Part shown: positions 34,488 to 43,023 of the stretch, one piece after another
Position numbering within the stretch: position 1 is the stretch's first letter
How the letters are laid out: each line of letters begins with the position of its first letter
Source of the DNA: Porphyrobacter sp.
GTDB lineage: Bacteria > Pseudomonadota > Alphaproteobacteria > Sphingomonadales > Sphingomonadaceae
Reading direction: 5' to 3'
Assembly (NCBI GenBank): GCA_016125555.1
Contig: WGLN01000011.1
Location: 1-64,000 of the forward strand
Length of the DNA stretch: 64,000 nt
Notes under the pieces: model-generated
The model's database searches: none
What the model was told of the DNA's origin: nothing
The model's input: the letters and a program-made list of their open reading frames with translations, nothing else
Translations under genes and position numbers: made by a program

Positions 34488-37400
34488 ATGGTCTGGCTGC
34501 ACAGGGCTTTCGCCTGCCTGCTCGCGGTGTCGGTGCTCGCTTTCGCGGGTGTTGCGTCGCGCGCGCCGGCGCAGACGGTGCCCGGCGCTCGAATCCTCGC
34601 TGGTCCCGTCAATGCCGTTTTTCCGCCTGCAGGCAACGCCATTCGCAAGGACCTTGCCGCCCCGCTCGACCTACAAGCGCGCTGGACGGTCAGGGGCTGG
34701 ATCAAGCGCGGTTCGCGATCCGCGGCGCACCGCTCCGTCATGGCGCTGGTCGATGCGCAGGGCCGCTCCCTTGTGGCCATTGCGCTCGAAGGCCCGCGCA
34801 TCGTCGCGGAGGCCGGCGACCTGCGGATCGCCGCTCCGGACGGGAATGGCGACGAGGAATGGCTGATGGTCACGCTCGCCGCGGAGGCCGGCAAGCTCTC
34901 GCTGCAGGTCGGAGAGGGGCGTCCTGTCACCGGCGGCGCCGCCTTCGCCGGTCCGGCGACGGCGCTCGTGATGGCGCCGCGCGAATTAGGAACCGCCGCC
35001 TTCGACGGCGCGGTCGCGAATCTCGCGATCTGGCTGGGCGATCCGCCCGCCATGCCGAACCCTGCCGGGGCGGCGCCCGACGAGCGGCTGATCCAGTTCG
35101 AAACCGGCAGCCCGTCCTGGCCGCTTCAGATCAAGCAGACCATGGGCCTCACCGCGCCGCAGGATCCCGCGACACTGCCGGTCAGCCGTGCGGCGCCGCC
35201 CACGCAGCCGCGCCCCGCCGCGGCCGAACCGACCGCTCCGCTGACCGCGGAAGGCGAGGGGCGCTGGGAGGTTGGCGCATGGCGTCTTGCTGCGGCCCCC
35301 GATGTCCGGGATGACCCGGCGACGCTTTCGCATCCCGGCTTCGATACCCGCGAGTGGCTGCCCGCAGTCGTGCCCGGAACGATCCTTGCCACCTATGTCG
35401 CCAACGGCGTCTATCCCGATCCCGCCTTCGGCCTCAACAACCTGCTGATTCCTGAAAGCCTCAGCCGTCAGGACTACTGGCTGCGCACCGAGTTCACCCG
35501 GCCCGAAAGCGGCGCGCGGGCGCTGCAGGCGCTCACCTTCCTCGGCATCAACTATGCCGCCGAGGTCTGGGTCAACGGCGAGCGGCTGGGCGAAACCGAG
35601 GGCGCGTTCATCCGCGGGCGGTTCGTGCTGCCGGCGCGGTTCCGCACCGGTGCGAAGATCGCGGTCGCCGTGCGCATTTCGCCGCCCCCGCATCCCGGTC
35701 TGCCGCAAGAGGAATCGCTCAGCGCCGGCCCCGGACAGAACGGCGGCGCGATGATGATCGACGGCCCGACCTTCGGTGCCAGCGAAGGCTGGGACTGGAT
35801 CCCGAGCGTGCGCGATCGCAACACCGGCCTGTGGCAGGCGGTGGTGCTGGAGGCGACCGGCGCCGTGCGCCTTGGCGATCCGCAGGTCCGCACCGTGCTG
35901 CCTGAGCCCGACAACTCGCTCGCCGAACTGACCTTCGCCGTTCCCGTGACCAACGATGCTGCGGCCGCGCGCGCGGTCGAGGTCGAGGCGCGCTTCGGCG
36001 AGGCCGTGCTGCGGCAGACCGTCAACCTCCTGCCCGGCGCGACCACGCTGGTGCGCTTCACGCCGGCCGATTTCCCGGACCTGCGAATTCGCAATCCGCG
36101 CCTGTGGTGGCCCAACGGCTATGGTGAGCCGACCCTCCACGATCTTACGCTGACCGCGCGCGTCGCAGGAGCGGTGAGCGATAGCCGCAGCCTGCGCTTC
36201 GGCATCCGCGAGATCAGCTACGAACTCTCCGCGCTCGACGCCCGGGAGGAACTGCGACGGATCGCGCTCGCCCCGGCGCGCGGCGACGGCGCCCCGCTGC
36301 TCGACGTCACGCACGAGGGCATCCGCAAGATCGAGGGCGGCTGGGCGGTTTCGCTCGCCCGCGACATCGCCGCCTCGCCTGCACTCGCGCAGCTTCCCGA
36401 AACCACGCTCGCGCCGCACCTGCTGATCCGCGTCAACGGCGTGCCGATTGCGGTGCGCGGCGGCAACTGGGGCATGGACGACTGGATGAAGCGCGTCTCG
36501 CGCGAACGGATGGAGCCATTCTTCCGCCTCCACCGCGAGGCCCACGTCAACACCATCCGCAACTGGATGGGCCAGAGCACCGAGGAGGTGTTCTATCAGC
36601 TCGCCGACGAATACGGGCTGCTGGTGCTCAATGATTTCTGGATGTCGACCCAGGACCACAATGGCGAGCCGGGCGATTCCGCGCTGTTCCTCGCCAATGC
36701 CGCCGACACGATCAGCCGCTTCCAGAGCCATCCCTCGATCGCCCTGTGGATCGGGCGCAACGAGGGCGTGCCCCCGCCGGTGCTCAACGCCGGACTGGAA
36801 AAGCTGGTGCGCGAACGCGACGGCACCCGCGCCTACCTGCCCAATTCGCGCGAGGTCAACATGGCGAACAGCGGCCCGTGGAACTACCAGCCGGCCGAAG
36901 CCTATTTCACCCGCATCGGGCGCGGTTTTTCGACCGAGGTCGGCACGCCCTCCTTCCCGACGCTTGAAACCTTCAAGACGATGATGCCGCCCGAGGACCA
37001 GTGGCCGGTGAGCGATAGCTGGGCCTATCACGACTGGCACCAGGCCAAGGCCGGCGACGTCGCGAGCTTCATGAAGGCGATGACAAACCGTTACGGCGCG
37101 CCCGTCGACCTTGCCGATTTCGAGACCAAGGCGCAGGCGCTCAACTACGAATCCCACCGCGCGATCTTTGAAGGCATGAATGCCGGGCTGTTCACCCGCA
37201 ACAGCGGGCGCCTGCTGTGGATGACCCAACCCGCTTGGCCCAGCACGACCTGGCAGATCTACAGCCACGACTACGATACCCACGCCGCCTTCTTCGGCGC
37301 CAAGAAGGGGGCCGAGCCGGTCCACGTGCAGATCGACCTGCCGGAGCGCACCGCGGCGGTGGTCAACAGCCTCGGCGTCCCGATTTCGGGCGGGCGGCTG

Positions 37401-37928
37401 CGCATCCGCAGTTTTGCGCTCGACGGGACCTTGCTGGGCGATCGCAGCCGGGCGGTCGACGCGGCGGCCTATGCGGTCACCGACGCCGGCCCGGCGGTGC
37501 CCGAGGACGCCTTCGCCGCCACGCCGGTGGTGATCGTGAAGCTCGAACTCTTCGATGCCGCGGATCGCCTGCTGAGCGAGAATCTCTACTGGCTGGCCCG
37601 GGAAGCTTCGGATTACCGCGCGATGGGCGCGATGCCGCCCGCGCGGGTCGCTGTGCGTGCCGAGCGGGTCGCCGACCCGCAGGAGAACGTGCTCGCCGTG
37701 CAGCTCACCAACACCACTGCGCATCCGGCGCTGATGGTCAAGCTGACGCTCACCGATGCCGCGGGCGCGCGCGTGCTCCCCGCCTATTTCGAGGACAATT
37801 ACGTGTCGCTGCTGCCGGGCGAGACCCGCAGCGTGACGATCAGGTCGCCCCGCTCCGCGCCGGTTCCGGCCAGCATCGGTGTGCGCGGTTGGAACGTGGA
37901 AGCGGATGCGTCACGGGTGATGCCGTGA
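34488..37928 (+). CDS. GH2 family beta-mannosidase-like enzyme with N-terminal LamG-like domain
   Basis: The 1146-residue exported enzyme begins with a signal peptide (ending near RAPAQT). Residues 40-200 resemble a LamG/concanavalin-type jelly roll. From about residue 254 follow the GH2 sugar-binding domain, an immunoglobulin-like domain and, from about 650, the TIM barrel (RGGNWGMDDWMKRVS). The acid/base Glu759 is in WIGRNEG and the candidate nucleophile Glu817 in FSTEVG. The layout fits beta-mannosidase or exo-beta-glucosaminidase. Mannose is favoured because kinase and isomerase genes for mannose lie beside it. ATG 34488 has GGGGGAGGGG upstream. Confidence 0.83.
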   Translation: MVWLHRAFACLLAVSVLAFAGVASRAPAQTVPGARILAGPVNAVFPPAGNAIRKDLAAPLDLQARWTVRGWIKRGSRSAAHRSVMALVDAQGRSLVAIALEGPRIVAEAGDLRIAAPDGNGDEEWLMVTLAAEAGKLSLQVGEGRPVTGGAAFAGPATALVMAPRELGTAAFDGAVANLAIWLGDPPAMPNPAGAAPDERLIQFETGSPSWPLQIKQTMGLTAPQDPATLPVSRAAPPTQPRPAAAEPTAPLTAEGEGRWEVGAWRLAAAPDVRDDPATLSHPGFDTREWLPAVVPGTILATYVANGVYPDPAFGLNNLLIPESLSRQDYWLRTEFTRPESGARALQALTFLGINYAAEVWVNGERLGETEGAFIRGRFVLPARFRTGAKIAVAVRISPPPHPGLPQEESLSAGPGQNGGAMMIDGPTFGASEGWDWIPSVRDRNTGLWQAVVLEATGAVRLGDPQVRTVLPEPDNSLAELTFAVPVTNDAAAARAVEVEARFGEAVLRQTVNLLPGATTLVRFTPADFPDLRIRNPRLWWPNGYGEPTLHDLTLTARVAGAVSDSRSLRFGIREISYELSALDAREELRRIALAPARGDGAPLLDVTHEGIRKIEGGWAVSLARDIAASPALAQLPETTLAPHLLIRVNGVPIAVRGGNWGMDDWMKRVSRERMEPFFRLHREAHVNTIRNWMGQSTEEVFYQLADEYGLLVLNDFWMSTQDHNGEPGDSALFLANAADTISRFQSHPSIALWIGRNEGVPPPVLNAGLEKLVRERDGTRAYLPNSREVNMANSGPWNYQPAEAYFTRIGRGFSTEVGTPSFPTLETFKTMMPPEDQWPVSDSWAYHDWHQAKAGDVASFMKAMTNRYGAPVDLADFETKAQALNYESHRAIFEGMNAGLFTRNSGRLLWMTQPAWPSTTWQIYSHDYDTHAAFFGAKKGAEPVHVQIDLPERTAAVVNSLGVPISGGRLRIRSFALDGTLLGDRSRAVDAAAYAVTDAGPAVPEDAFAATPVVIVKLELFDAADRLLSENLYWLAREASDYRAMGAMPPARVAVRAERVADPQENVLAVQLTNTTAHPALMVKLTLTDAAGARVLPAYFEDNYVSLLPGETRSVTIRSPRSAPVPASIGVRGWNVEADASRVMP

Positions 37929-37953
37929 CGGCGGGTGCATGGAGGGGGTGGTG

Positions 37954-38856
37954 ATGGCGAATTCCTTGCTGACGGGCGTGGAGCTGGGGGGGACGAAGTG
38001 CGTCTGCGTGCTTGCCTCCGGAACGGGCGAGATTCTCGCGCAGGAGCGGGTCGAGACCGAGGCGCCGGAGGTGACCCTGCCGCGGATCAAGGCGATCCTC
38101 GATCGCTGGTTCGACGCGGAGGCCGATATCCGCGCGCTGGGCATCGCCTCCTTCGGGCCGATCGATGTCGATCGCGCCTCGCCGCAATGGGGCCATATCG
38201 GGCAGACGCCCAAGCCCGGATGGACCGGGGTGGGGGTCGCGCAGGAACTCGGGCAGGGACTCGGCGTCCCGGTCGCTCTCGACACCGACGTCAACGGCGC
38301 GGCCCTGGCCGAGATGCGGTGGGGTGCGGCCGCGGGGCTCGAGGACTTCGCCTATGTCACGATCGGCACCGGGGTGGGGGTGGGCCTGGTGGTTGGCGGC
38401 GCGCCGATCGGCGGGTTCGGCCATGCCGAGCTCGGCCACATGCGCATCCCGCGGGTTGCCGGTGACGCCTGGCCGGGATCGTGCCCCTATCACGGCGACT
38501 GCGTCGAGGGGCTGGCGGCGGGACCGGCGATCATCGCGCGCGCCGGCAAGCGCGCCAGCCTGATCGCGGCCGACGATCCGATCTGGGACCTGGTCGGCCA
38601 TGCCATCGCGCAGATGCTGCACAACATCGTGCTCACCGCGACCCCGCGGCGCATCTTCCTCGGCGGCGGAGTGATCACCGCGCAGCCGCAACTTTTCCCG
38701 ATCATCCGGCGCGAGCTGCAGGCAAGCCTCGGCGGCTATGTCGCCTCGCCCGAACTCGACAGCATCGACGAATACATCGTGCCCCCCGGGCTGGGCGCGC
38801 TGGTCGGCCCGCTCGGACCGATCGCGCTTGCCGCGGCCTCGACCGCGCAAGCCTGA
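37954..38856 (+). CDS. ROK family sugar kinase (fructokinase/mannokinase, YdhR/GmuE-like)
   Basis: The 300-residue protein has the ATP site GVELGGTKCVCVL, the catalytic Asp in LDTDVNGAALAE and the phosphate-binding VTIGTGVGVGLVV. A zinc site, His-Cys-His-Cys in the stretch ending PGSCPYHGDCVEGLAAGPAI, matches the YdhR/GmuE type from Bacillus. GmuE lies with the mannose-6-phosphate isomerase gene in the glucomannan operon, which supports a mannose or fructose kinase here. It starts 25 bases after the GH2 gene and is probably co-transcribed. GGAGGGGGTGGTG precedes the ATG. Confidence 0.87.
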   Translation: MANSLLTGVELGGTKCVCVLASGTGEILAQERVETEAPEVTLPRIKAILDRWFDAEADIRALGIASFGPIDVDRASPQWGHIGQTPKPGWTGVGVAQELGQGLGVPVALDTDVNGAALAEMRWGAAAGLEDFAYVTIGTGVGVGLVVGGAPIGGFGHAELGHMRIPRVAGDAWPGSCPYHGDCVEGLAAGPAIIARAGKRASLIAADDPIWDLVGHAIAQMLHNIVLTATPRRIFLGGGVITAQPQLFPIIRRELQASLGGYVASPELDSIDEYIVPPGLGALVGPLGPIALAAASTAQA

Positions 38857-38862
38857 CGCGGC

Positions 38863-40095
38863 TCAGCCGTCGATCTTCATCAAGGCGGTGCGATTGGGCA
38901 GGAAGCGGGCGGAGAAGGGCAGGATCGCCGCGCCGATTGCCGCCGCGTCCTCGGCCAGCTCGGCGCGGCGGATCGGCGCGCGCGCGGGCAGCGAGGCGCC
39001 GCGGTGGCGGAAATTGAGCGCGAGCCGGTCGCACAGCTGGTCCACCAGCCCTGCCGGCAGTCGCCCGCCGATGAAGATCGCGTCGGGATCGACGACCGCG
39101 TTGATCACCATCAGCGGATCGGTGAGCAGGTCGGCGGCCTTGTCGATCCACTGGCCCGCCGCAGCGCTGGCATCCGCGTCGAGCGCATCGAGCGGGCCGG
39201 GATCGGGAATCCCGGCTGCCTCCAGGTGGCTGTAGAGCCCCGAAAGCGAAACCACGTCCTGCAAGACCACCGGATTGCGCCGCGCCCGGCCGATCGGCAG
39301 GAAGCCGATTTCGCCGCTGCGGCCCGAGGCGCCGCTCACCGCGTGCCCGTCGATCACCACCCCCCCGCCGAGGCCGGCGTTGACCAGCAGGTAGAAAAAG
39401 GTCGGCGCGACCCGTCCGTGGCCGAATTGCAGCTCGCCGATGGCCGCGGCGGTGGCATCGTTCTCGATCACCACCTCGAAGCCGTGCGTGCCCAGCAGGT
39501 GGCGCGGATCGATGGTTTCCCAGACGCCGAACTCGGCAGGCCGGTTGGGCAGGTCGACCCCGCCGAAATCGTCGGGAATGGCGACCCCGATCCCGGCGAT
39601 CCGCTCCATGTCGATATCGCCCGCCGCGCGGATCGCCGCGAGGTTGCGGGCGACGAAATCGCTGACCTGTTCGGGCATCGGGAACTGCACGTTCTCGACG
39701 ATCCGCAGCCGCAGCTCGCCGAGGAAGTCGAGCGCCACCATGGTCATGTGGTCGCGATCGACATTGACCCCGATCGAGAAGGCCCCGTCGGGATTGATGG
39801 CGAGCTTGAGCGCCGGTTGCCCGCGCTCGCCGCGGCGCCTCCCGGCTTCGATGATCAGCCCGTCGGCAAACAGCTTGCGGGCGATGTTGGTGATCGAGGG
39901 CGGGGTGAGACCGGTGATCTCGGCCAGCTCGACCTTGGTGACCGGGGCGTTGAGCCGGATCGCCTGCAGCGTGACGCGCAGGTTGTGCGAACTTCCGCGT
40001 TCGAGATTGGTGCCCGACAGGCCGGTGCTGAGCAGGTTCACCCGGTCGCGGGCGGAGATGCCGGCACCTGACGGCTTGCGTTCGGTGGTCGACAT
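38863..40095 (-). CDS. ROK family transcriptional regulator (NagC/XylR-like)
   Basis: The 410-residue protein has an N-terminal winged helix (NLRVTLQAIRLNAPVTKVELAEITGLTPPSITNIARKL) and a ROK domain with IENDATAAAIGELQFGH. The zinc motif CxCGxxGCxE of classical ROK proteins is not visible, so metal binding may be lost. ATG 40095 is used. It is convergent with the kinase, ending six bases from it, and is the last gene behind isomerase and sulfatase. It is the likely repressor at the AT-rich boxes in this locus, perhaps sensing the sugar or its phosphate. Confidence 0.87.
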   Translation of the reverse strand: MSTTERKPSGAGISARDRVNLLSTGLSGTNLERGSSHNLRVTLQAIRLNAPVTKVELAEITGLTPPSITNIARKLFADGLIIEAGRRRGERGQPALKLAINPDGAFSIGVNVDRDHMTMVALDFLGELRLRIVENVQFPMPEQVSDFVARNLAAIRAAGDIDMERIAGIGVAIPDDFGGVDLPNRPAEFGVWETIDPRHLLGTHGFEVVIENDATAAAIGELQFGHGRVAPTFFYLLVNAGLGGGVVIDGHAVSGASGRSGEIGFLPIGRARRNPVVLQDVVSLSGLYSHLEAAGIPDPGPLDALDADASAAAGQWIDKAADLLTDPLMVINAVVDPDAIFIGGRLPAGLVDQLCDRLALNFRHRGASLPARAPIRRAELAEDAAAIGAAILPFSARFLPNRTALMKIDG

Positions 40096-40219
40096 TGGCG
40101 CGCTTTTCCCCTTGTCCTCACACTGCCGCGGGCGGCCCCGCTCTAACCGTCCCGTGCGCGCAGTGCAATTTCCGCCGCGGCCGCGGCGATGTGCGCCCGG
40201 CACCGCCCCGGCGCGCGCG

Positions 40220-41857
40220 TCAGTGCGGGTCGGGCTTGCCGCCTTCGGCCTTCATGCCGTTCTTCAGGTCGCCCTCGGTGCCGTCGCGCAGCCAGCGTTC
40301 GGGAAACTGGCCCGGGCCCGATCCGTTGCGGTTGCGCAGCACCGAACCTTCGTTGGTGCGTTCGGTGAAGGTCACGCTGGCGCGGCCCTGCTGCGGGTCG
40401 AGCCCGGCGAACAGGTCGGCGCGCATCTTCTTCACCACCGGGCGCAGCTTCGGATCGGCGATCAGGTTGTGCATCTCCTTGGGGTCCGCCTTGAGATCGT
40501 AGAGCTCCTCGGTGTCCCACACGCCGTGATACTGGATGTACTTGTAGCGATCCCCGCGCAGCGCGAAGGTGGTGGGGGTCTGCGGGTAGTTGTATTCCCA
40601 GTAGTATTCGTAATTGAGCGAGGTTCGCCACGGGCCTTCGAAGGGCCGTCCCATCAGCAGGTCGGCATAGCTCATCCCGTCGAAATGCACGCCCTCGGGC
40701 GCCTTTGCTCCGGCGAGCGCGAGGAAGGTCGGCGCGAGGTCGATATTGGCGACGATCTGGTTCACCACCCGCCCCTTGGGCATGCCGCCGCCGAAAGCGA
40801 TCAGCGGCACGCGCATCGATTCCTCGTAGGCGCTGCGCTTGTCGATCATGCCGTGTTCGCCGAACAGGAAGCCGTTGTCGCCCATCATCACTACGATGGT
40901 GTTCTTCAGCATCCCCTTCTTCTGCAAGGTGGCGATGATCTGGCCGATGCCCTCGTCGACCGCGCTCAGCGTCTCGTTGTAGCGCAGCTTGAAGTCGACC
41001 ACGTCGAGCGTCGAGTGATAGGGGAACTCCACGCCGTGCCACGAATTGCGCTGGTCCATGGTCCAGCGCGGCTTGCCTTCGTAGTTCTCGGGCGTGTTCG
41101 CCATGCTGTCGGGCAGGTGGATGGCATCGCGGCTGATGGTGCCCTTGTGGCGCTCGGCCGGGATGAAGTCGGCGTGCACCGCCTTGTGGCTGAGATAGAG
41201 GAAGAACGGCCGGTCCGCGCTCTGCTGCCTGAGCCAGTCGAGCGCGTAGCCGGTCAGCTCGTCGGTGATGTAGCCGCGCCGTTCGACCTGCTTGCCATCG
41301 ATGTTGAGCGTGTGGCGCGGCCCGCCCTTGCCGTCGTCGGGCAGGTAGTCGCCCTGGCCCTTGAAGCTGATCCAGCGGTCGAAGCCGGGCTGCGGATCGT
41401 CGCTGTGGCCGCCCATATGCCACTTGCCGATGAAAGCGGTGCGATAGCCCGCGGCCTGCAGCGCCATCGGGAAGAAGAAGGTGCCGGGGCGGAACTTGAT
41501 GTTGTTGTCCGCGATCCCGTGGTTGTGCATGTACTGCCCGGTGAGGATCGAGGCCCGGCTGGGGCTGCACAGCGCGGTGGTGACGAAGGCGTTGGGGAAA
41601 TAGACCCCTTCGCGCGCGATCCGGTCCATGTTGGGCGTGTTGAGCGCCGGGTCGAGAAAGCCCATCGCGTCGTAGCGCTGATCGTCATTGAGGATGAAGA
41701 TGATGTTGGGGTGAGTGCTCGGCGCCTCGGCGCCGGCAGCAGGGGCCGGTTCGGGCGCGGCAGGGGCCGGTTCGGCGAGCGTGCTGCCGGCCAGGCCTGT
41801 CGCCGCGGCGAGCAGGCCGGTCATGGCGATGCGGCACAGCGTGCGAAAACGCGTCAT
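40220..41857 (-). CDS. S1-type sulfatase, exported
   Basis: The 545-residue protein has a signal peptide, then NIIFILNDDQRYDAMG with the calcium-binding Asp pair. The modification motif is CSPSRAS with Cys97, which must become formylglycine. GKWHMGG, SHKAVHADF, MGDNGFLFGEHGM and a C-terminal YKYIQYHG complete the pattern. It removes sulfate esters from a glycan or other substrate. It follows the mannose-6-phosphate isomerase gene by 7 bases. A formylglycine-generating enzyme is encoded at 43024. The exact sulfate position is unknown. Confidence 0.9.
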   Translation of the reverse strand: MTRFRTLCRIAMTGLLAAATGLAGSTLAEPAPAAPEPAPAAGAEAPSTHPNIIFILNDDQRYDAMGFLDPALNTPNMDRIAREGVYFPNAFVTTALCSPSRASILTGQYMHNHGIADNNIKFRPGTFFFPMALQAAGYRTAFIGKWHMGGHSDDPQPGFDRWISFKGQGDYLPDDGKGGPRHTLNIDGKQVERRGYITDELTGYALDWLRQQSADRPFFLYLSHKAVHADFIPAERHKGTISRDAIHLPDSMANTPENYEGKPRWTMDQRNSWHGVEFPYHSTLDVVDFKLRYNETLSAVDEGIGQIIATLQKKGMLKNTIVVMMGDNGFLFGEHGMIDKRSAYEESMRVPLIAFGGGMPKGRVVNQIVANIDLAPTFLALAGAKAPEGVHFDGMSYADLLMGRPFEGPWRTSLNYEYYWEYNYPQTPTTFALRGDRYKYIQYHGVWDTEELYDLKADPKEMHNLIADPKLRPVVKKMRADLFAGLDPQQGRASVTFTERTNEGSVLRNRNGSGPGQFPERWLRDGTEGDLKNGMKAEGGKPDPH

Positions 41858-41864
41858 GGTAATC

Positions 41865-42698
41865 TTACTCCCTCTCCTGTGCACAGGCCGGATGACCGCT
41901 GGCATGGGCGACCAGCAGCGCGCCGCCCTCGGCGATCGCGATATCCACCGCGCTGTCCGCGAGCCACACCGTCCCGGGCTCCAGCGAGGTTCCGCCGGCC
42001 TGGCAGCCCGGTGCGACAGGCACCAGCCATGCCGGATCCGCCGCGCTGCCCGCGACCTGGTGATCGCCCGGCCGGGAGAGCCGTTCGATGGCGAAGTGCG
42101 GCGCCGTCACCAGTTGCTCGCGGCCGGGGCCGAGCCGCTTGGCCGGGGCCCGCTTGAAGGGGGCAGGTGTGGCGGCGGCGATGCTTTCGTCGAGTTGCAG
42201 CGGGCGCGGGCGTCCGTAATCGTAAAGCCGATAGGTGAGATCGACGTTCTGCTGGATCTCCACCAGCGACAGCCCTGCGCCGATCGCATGGACGGTGCCG
42301 GCGGGCACGTAGAAGAAGTCTCCCGGCTTGACCGGGTGCCAGACCATCAGGTCCACGATGCTGCCGTCGAGCGCGGCTGCGCGCAGGTCTTCTTCAGACA
42401 GTTCACGCGAAAATCCCGCTCCGATGGTGGCACCGGGCTCGGCGGTGAGGACGTACCACGCCTCCTCCTTGCCGCGGGGATGGCCGCTGGCGCGGGCCAG
42501 CGCATCGTCGGGGTGCACCTGGATCGACAGCTTCTCGGAGGTATAAAGGAACTTCACCATCAGCGCGGGCGCGGCTTCGTGCGCGAACCACACTTCGCCG
42601 AGCGGCGCTCCGGGGGTGCGGGCGATGCCGGGGATCGCAGGCGCATCACGCCGCCCCCAGACCTTTTCCACTGCCTGCCCGGAAAGCTGCCGGATCAT
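41865..42698 (-). CDS. manA: class I mannose-6-phosphate isomerase
   Basis: The 277-residue protein has the type I signature: KVWGRRD, GEVWFAHEAAP, SEKLSIQVHPDD, KEEAWYVL, then the zinc-binding GTVHAIGAGLSLVEIQQNVDLTYRLYDYGR. The early Gln-His and later Glu/His ligands are visible. It converts mannose-6-phosphate to fructose-6-phosphate, linking the ROK kinase product to central metabolism. ATG 42698 with GGGAG upstream is chosen; the upstream frame lacks gene character. It is the first gene of the isomerase-sulfatase pair. The AT-rich site C lies upstream. Confidence 0.87.
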   Translation of the reverse strand: MIRQLSGQAVEKVWGRRDAPAIPGIARTPGAPLGEVWFAHEAAPALMVKFLYTSEKLSIQVHPDDALARASGHPRGKEEAWYVLTAEPGATIGAGFSRELSEEDLRAAALDGSIVDLMVWHPVKPGDFFYVPAGTVHAIGAGLSLVEIQQNVDLTYRLYDYGRPRPLQLDESIAAATPAPFKRAPAKRLGPGREQLVTAPHFAIERLSRPGDHQVAGSAADPAWLVPVAPGCQAGGTSLEPGTVWLADSAVDIAIAEGGALLVAHASGHPACAQERE

Positions 42699-42885
42699 CG
42701 GCGCGCGCTCCCGCCATTCCTGCGCAGCGCCCCGTGACGTTCGGGCGCCTTGCCCGGTGCCATGCCCTTGCGCATCCGCTTTCCCCCCTTGCGGGCCTCG
42801 CATTCCGCTCGCACAACACGCGTTCCGGGGTGGCGGGCTGGAAAGGTCCTTTTCGACTGCGGATGATAGCGCACGAAGCGGTGGT

Positions 42886-42901
42886 GTAAAGAAAATTGTT
42901 T
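42886..42901. promoter_or_regulatory. AT-rich operator candidate, manA side (site C)
   Basis: GTAAAGAAAATTGTTT is an exact 16-base copy of site A (34267-34282), 188 bases before the manA start. The match over 8.6 kb, between two divergent regions of the same locus, is unlikely by chance in GC-rich DNA. Confidence 0.55.
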
Positions 42902-42963
42902 TAGCTATTTATCCGATCTGCAAGACGGATTTCCGGCTTGTTTCTGGCCGGAGTTCCAGTCAG

Positions 42964-42984
42964 GATTAGCAAAATCTCTTTATC
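42964..42984. promoter_or_regulatory. AT-rich operator candidate, FGE side (site D)
   Basis: GGATTAGCAAAATCTCTTT resembles the beginning of site A (GGATTAG, AAAAT, TTT) with a changed centre. It lies about 40 bases before the FGE start, mirroring the position of site B ahead of GH2. It is the weakest of the four sites. Confidence 0.3.
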
Positions 42985-43023
42985 GCAAGGCGGTGCTGGC
43001 GGGTGTCGCGGGAGGAATCAGGG

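Larger units (their letters stand above)
42699..43023. other. 325-base divergent control region between manA and the FGE gene
   Basis: No gene is present. The region carries the AT-rich boxes C (42886-42901) and D (42964-42984) and is otherwise unremarkable. The two divergent units start at 42698 and 43024. Confidence 0.6.

Noticed and set aside
34986..37724. 912-residue open frame antisense to the GH2 gene
   Set aside because: The protein is low-complexity Arg/Gly/Val-rich with no recognisable domain and mirrors the GH2 gene.
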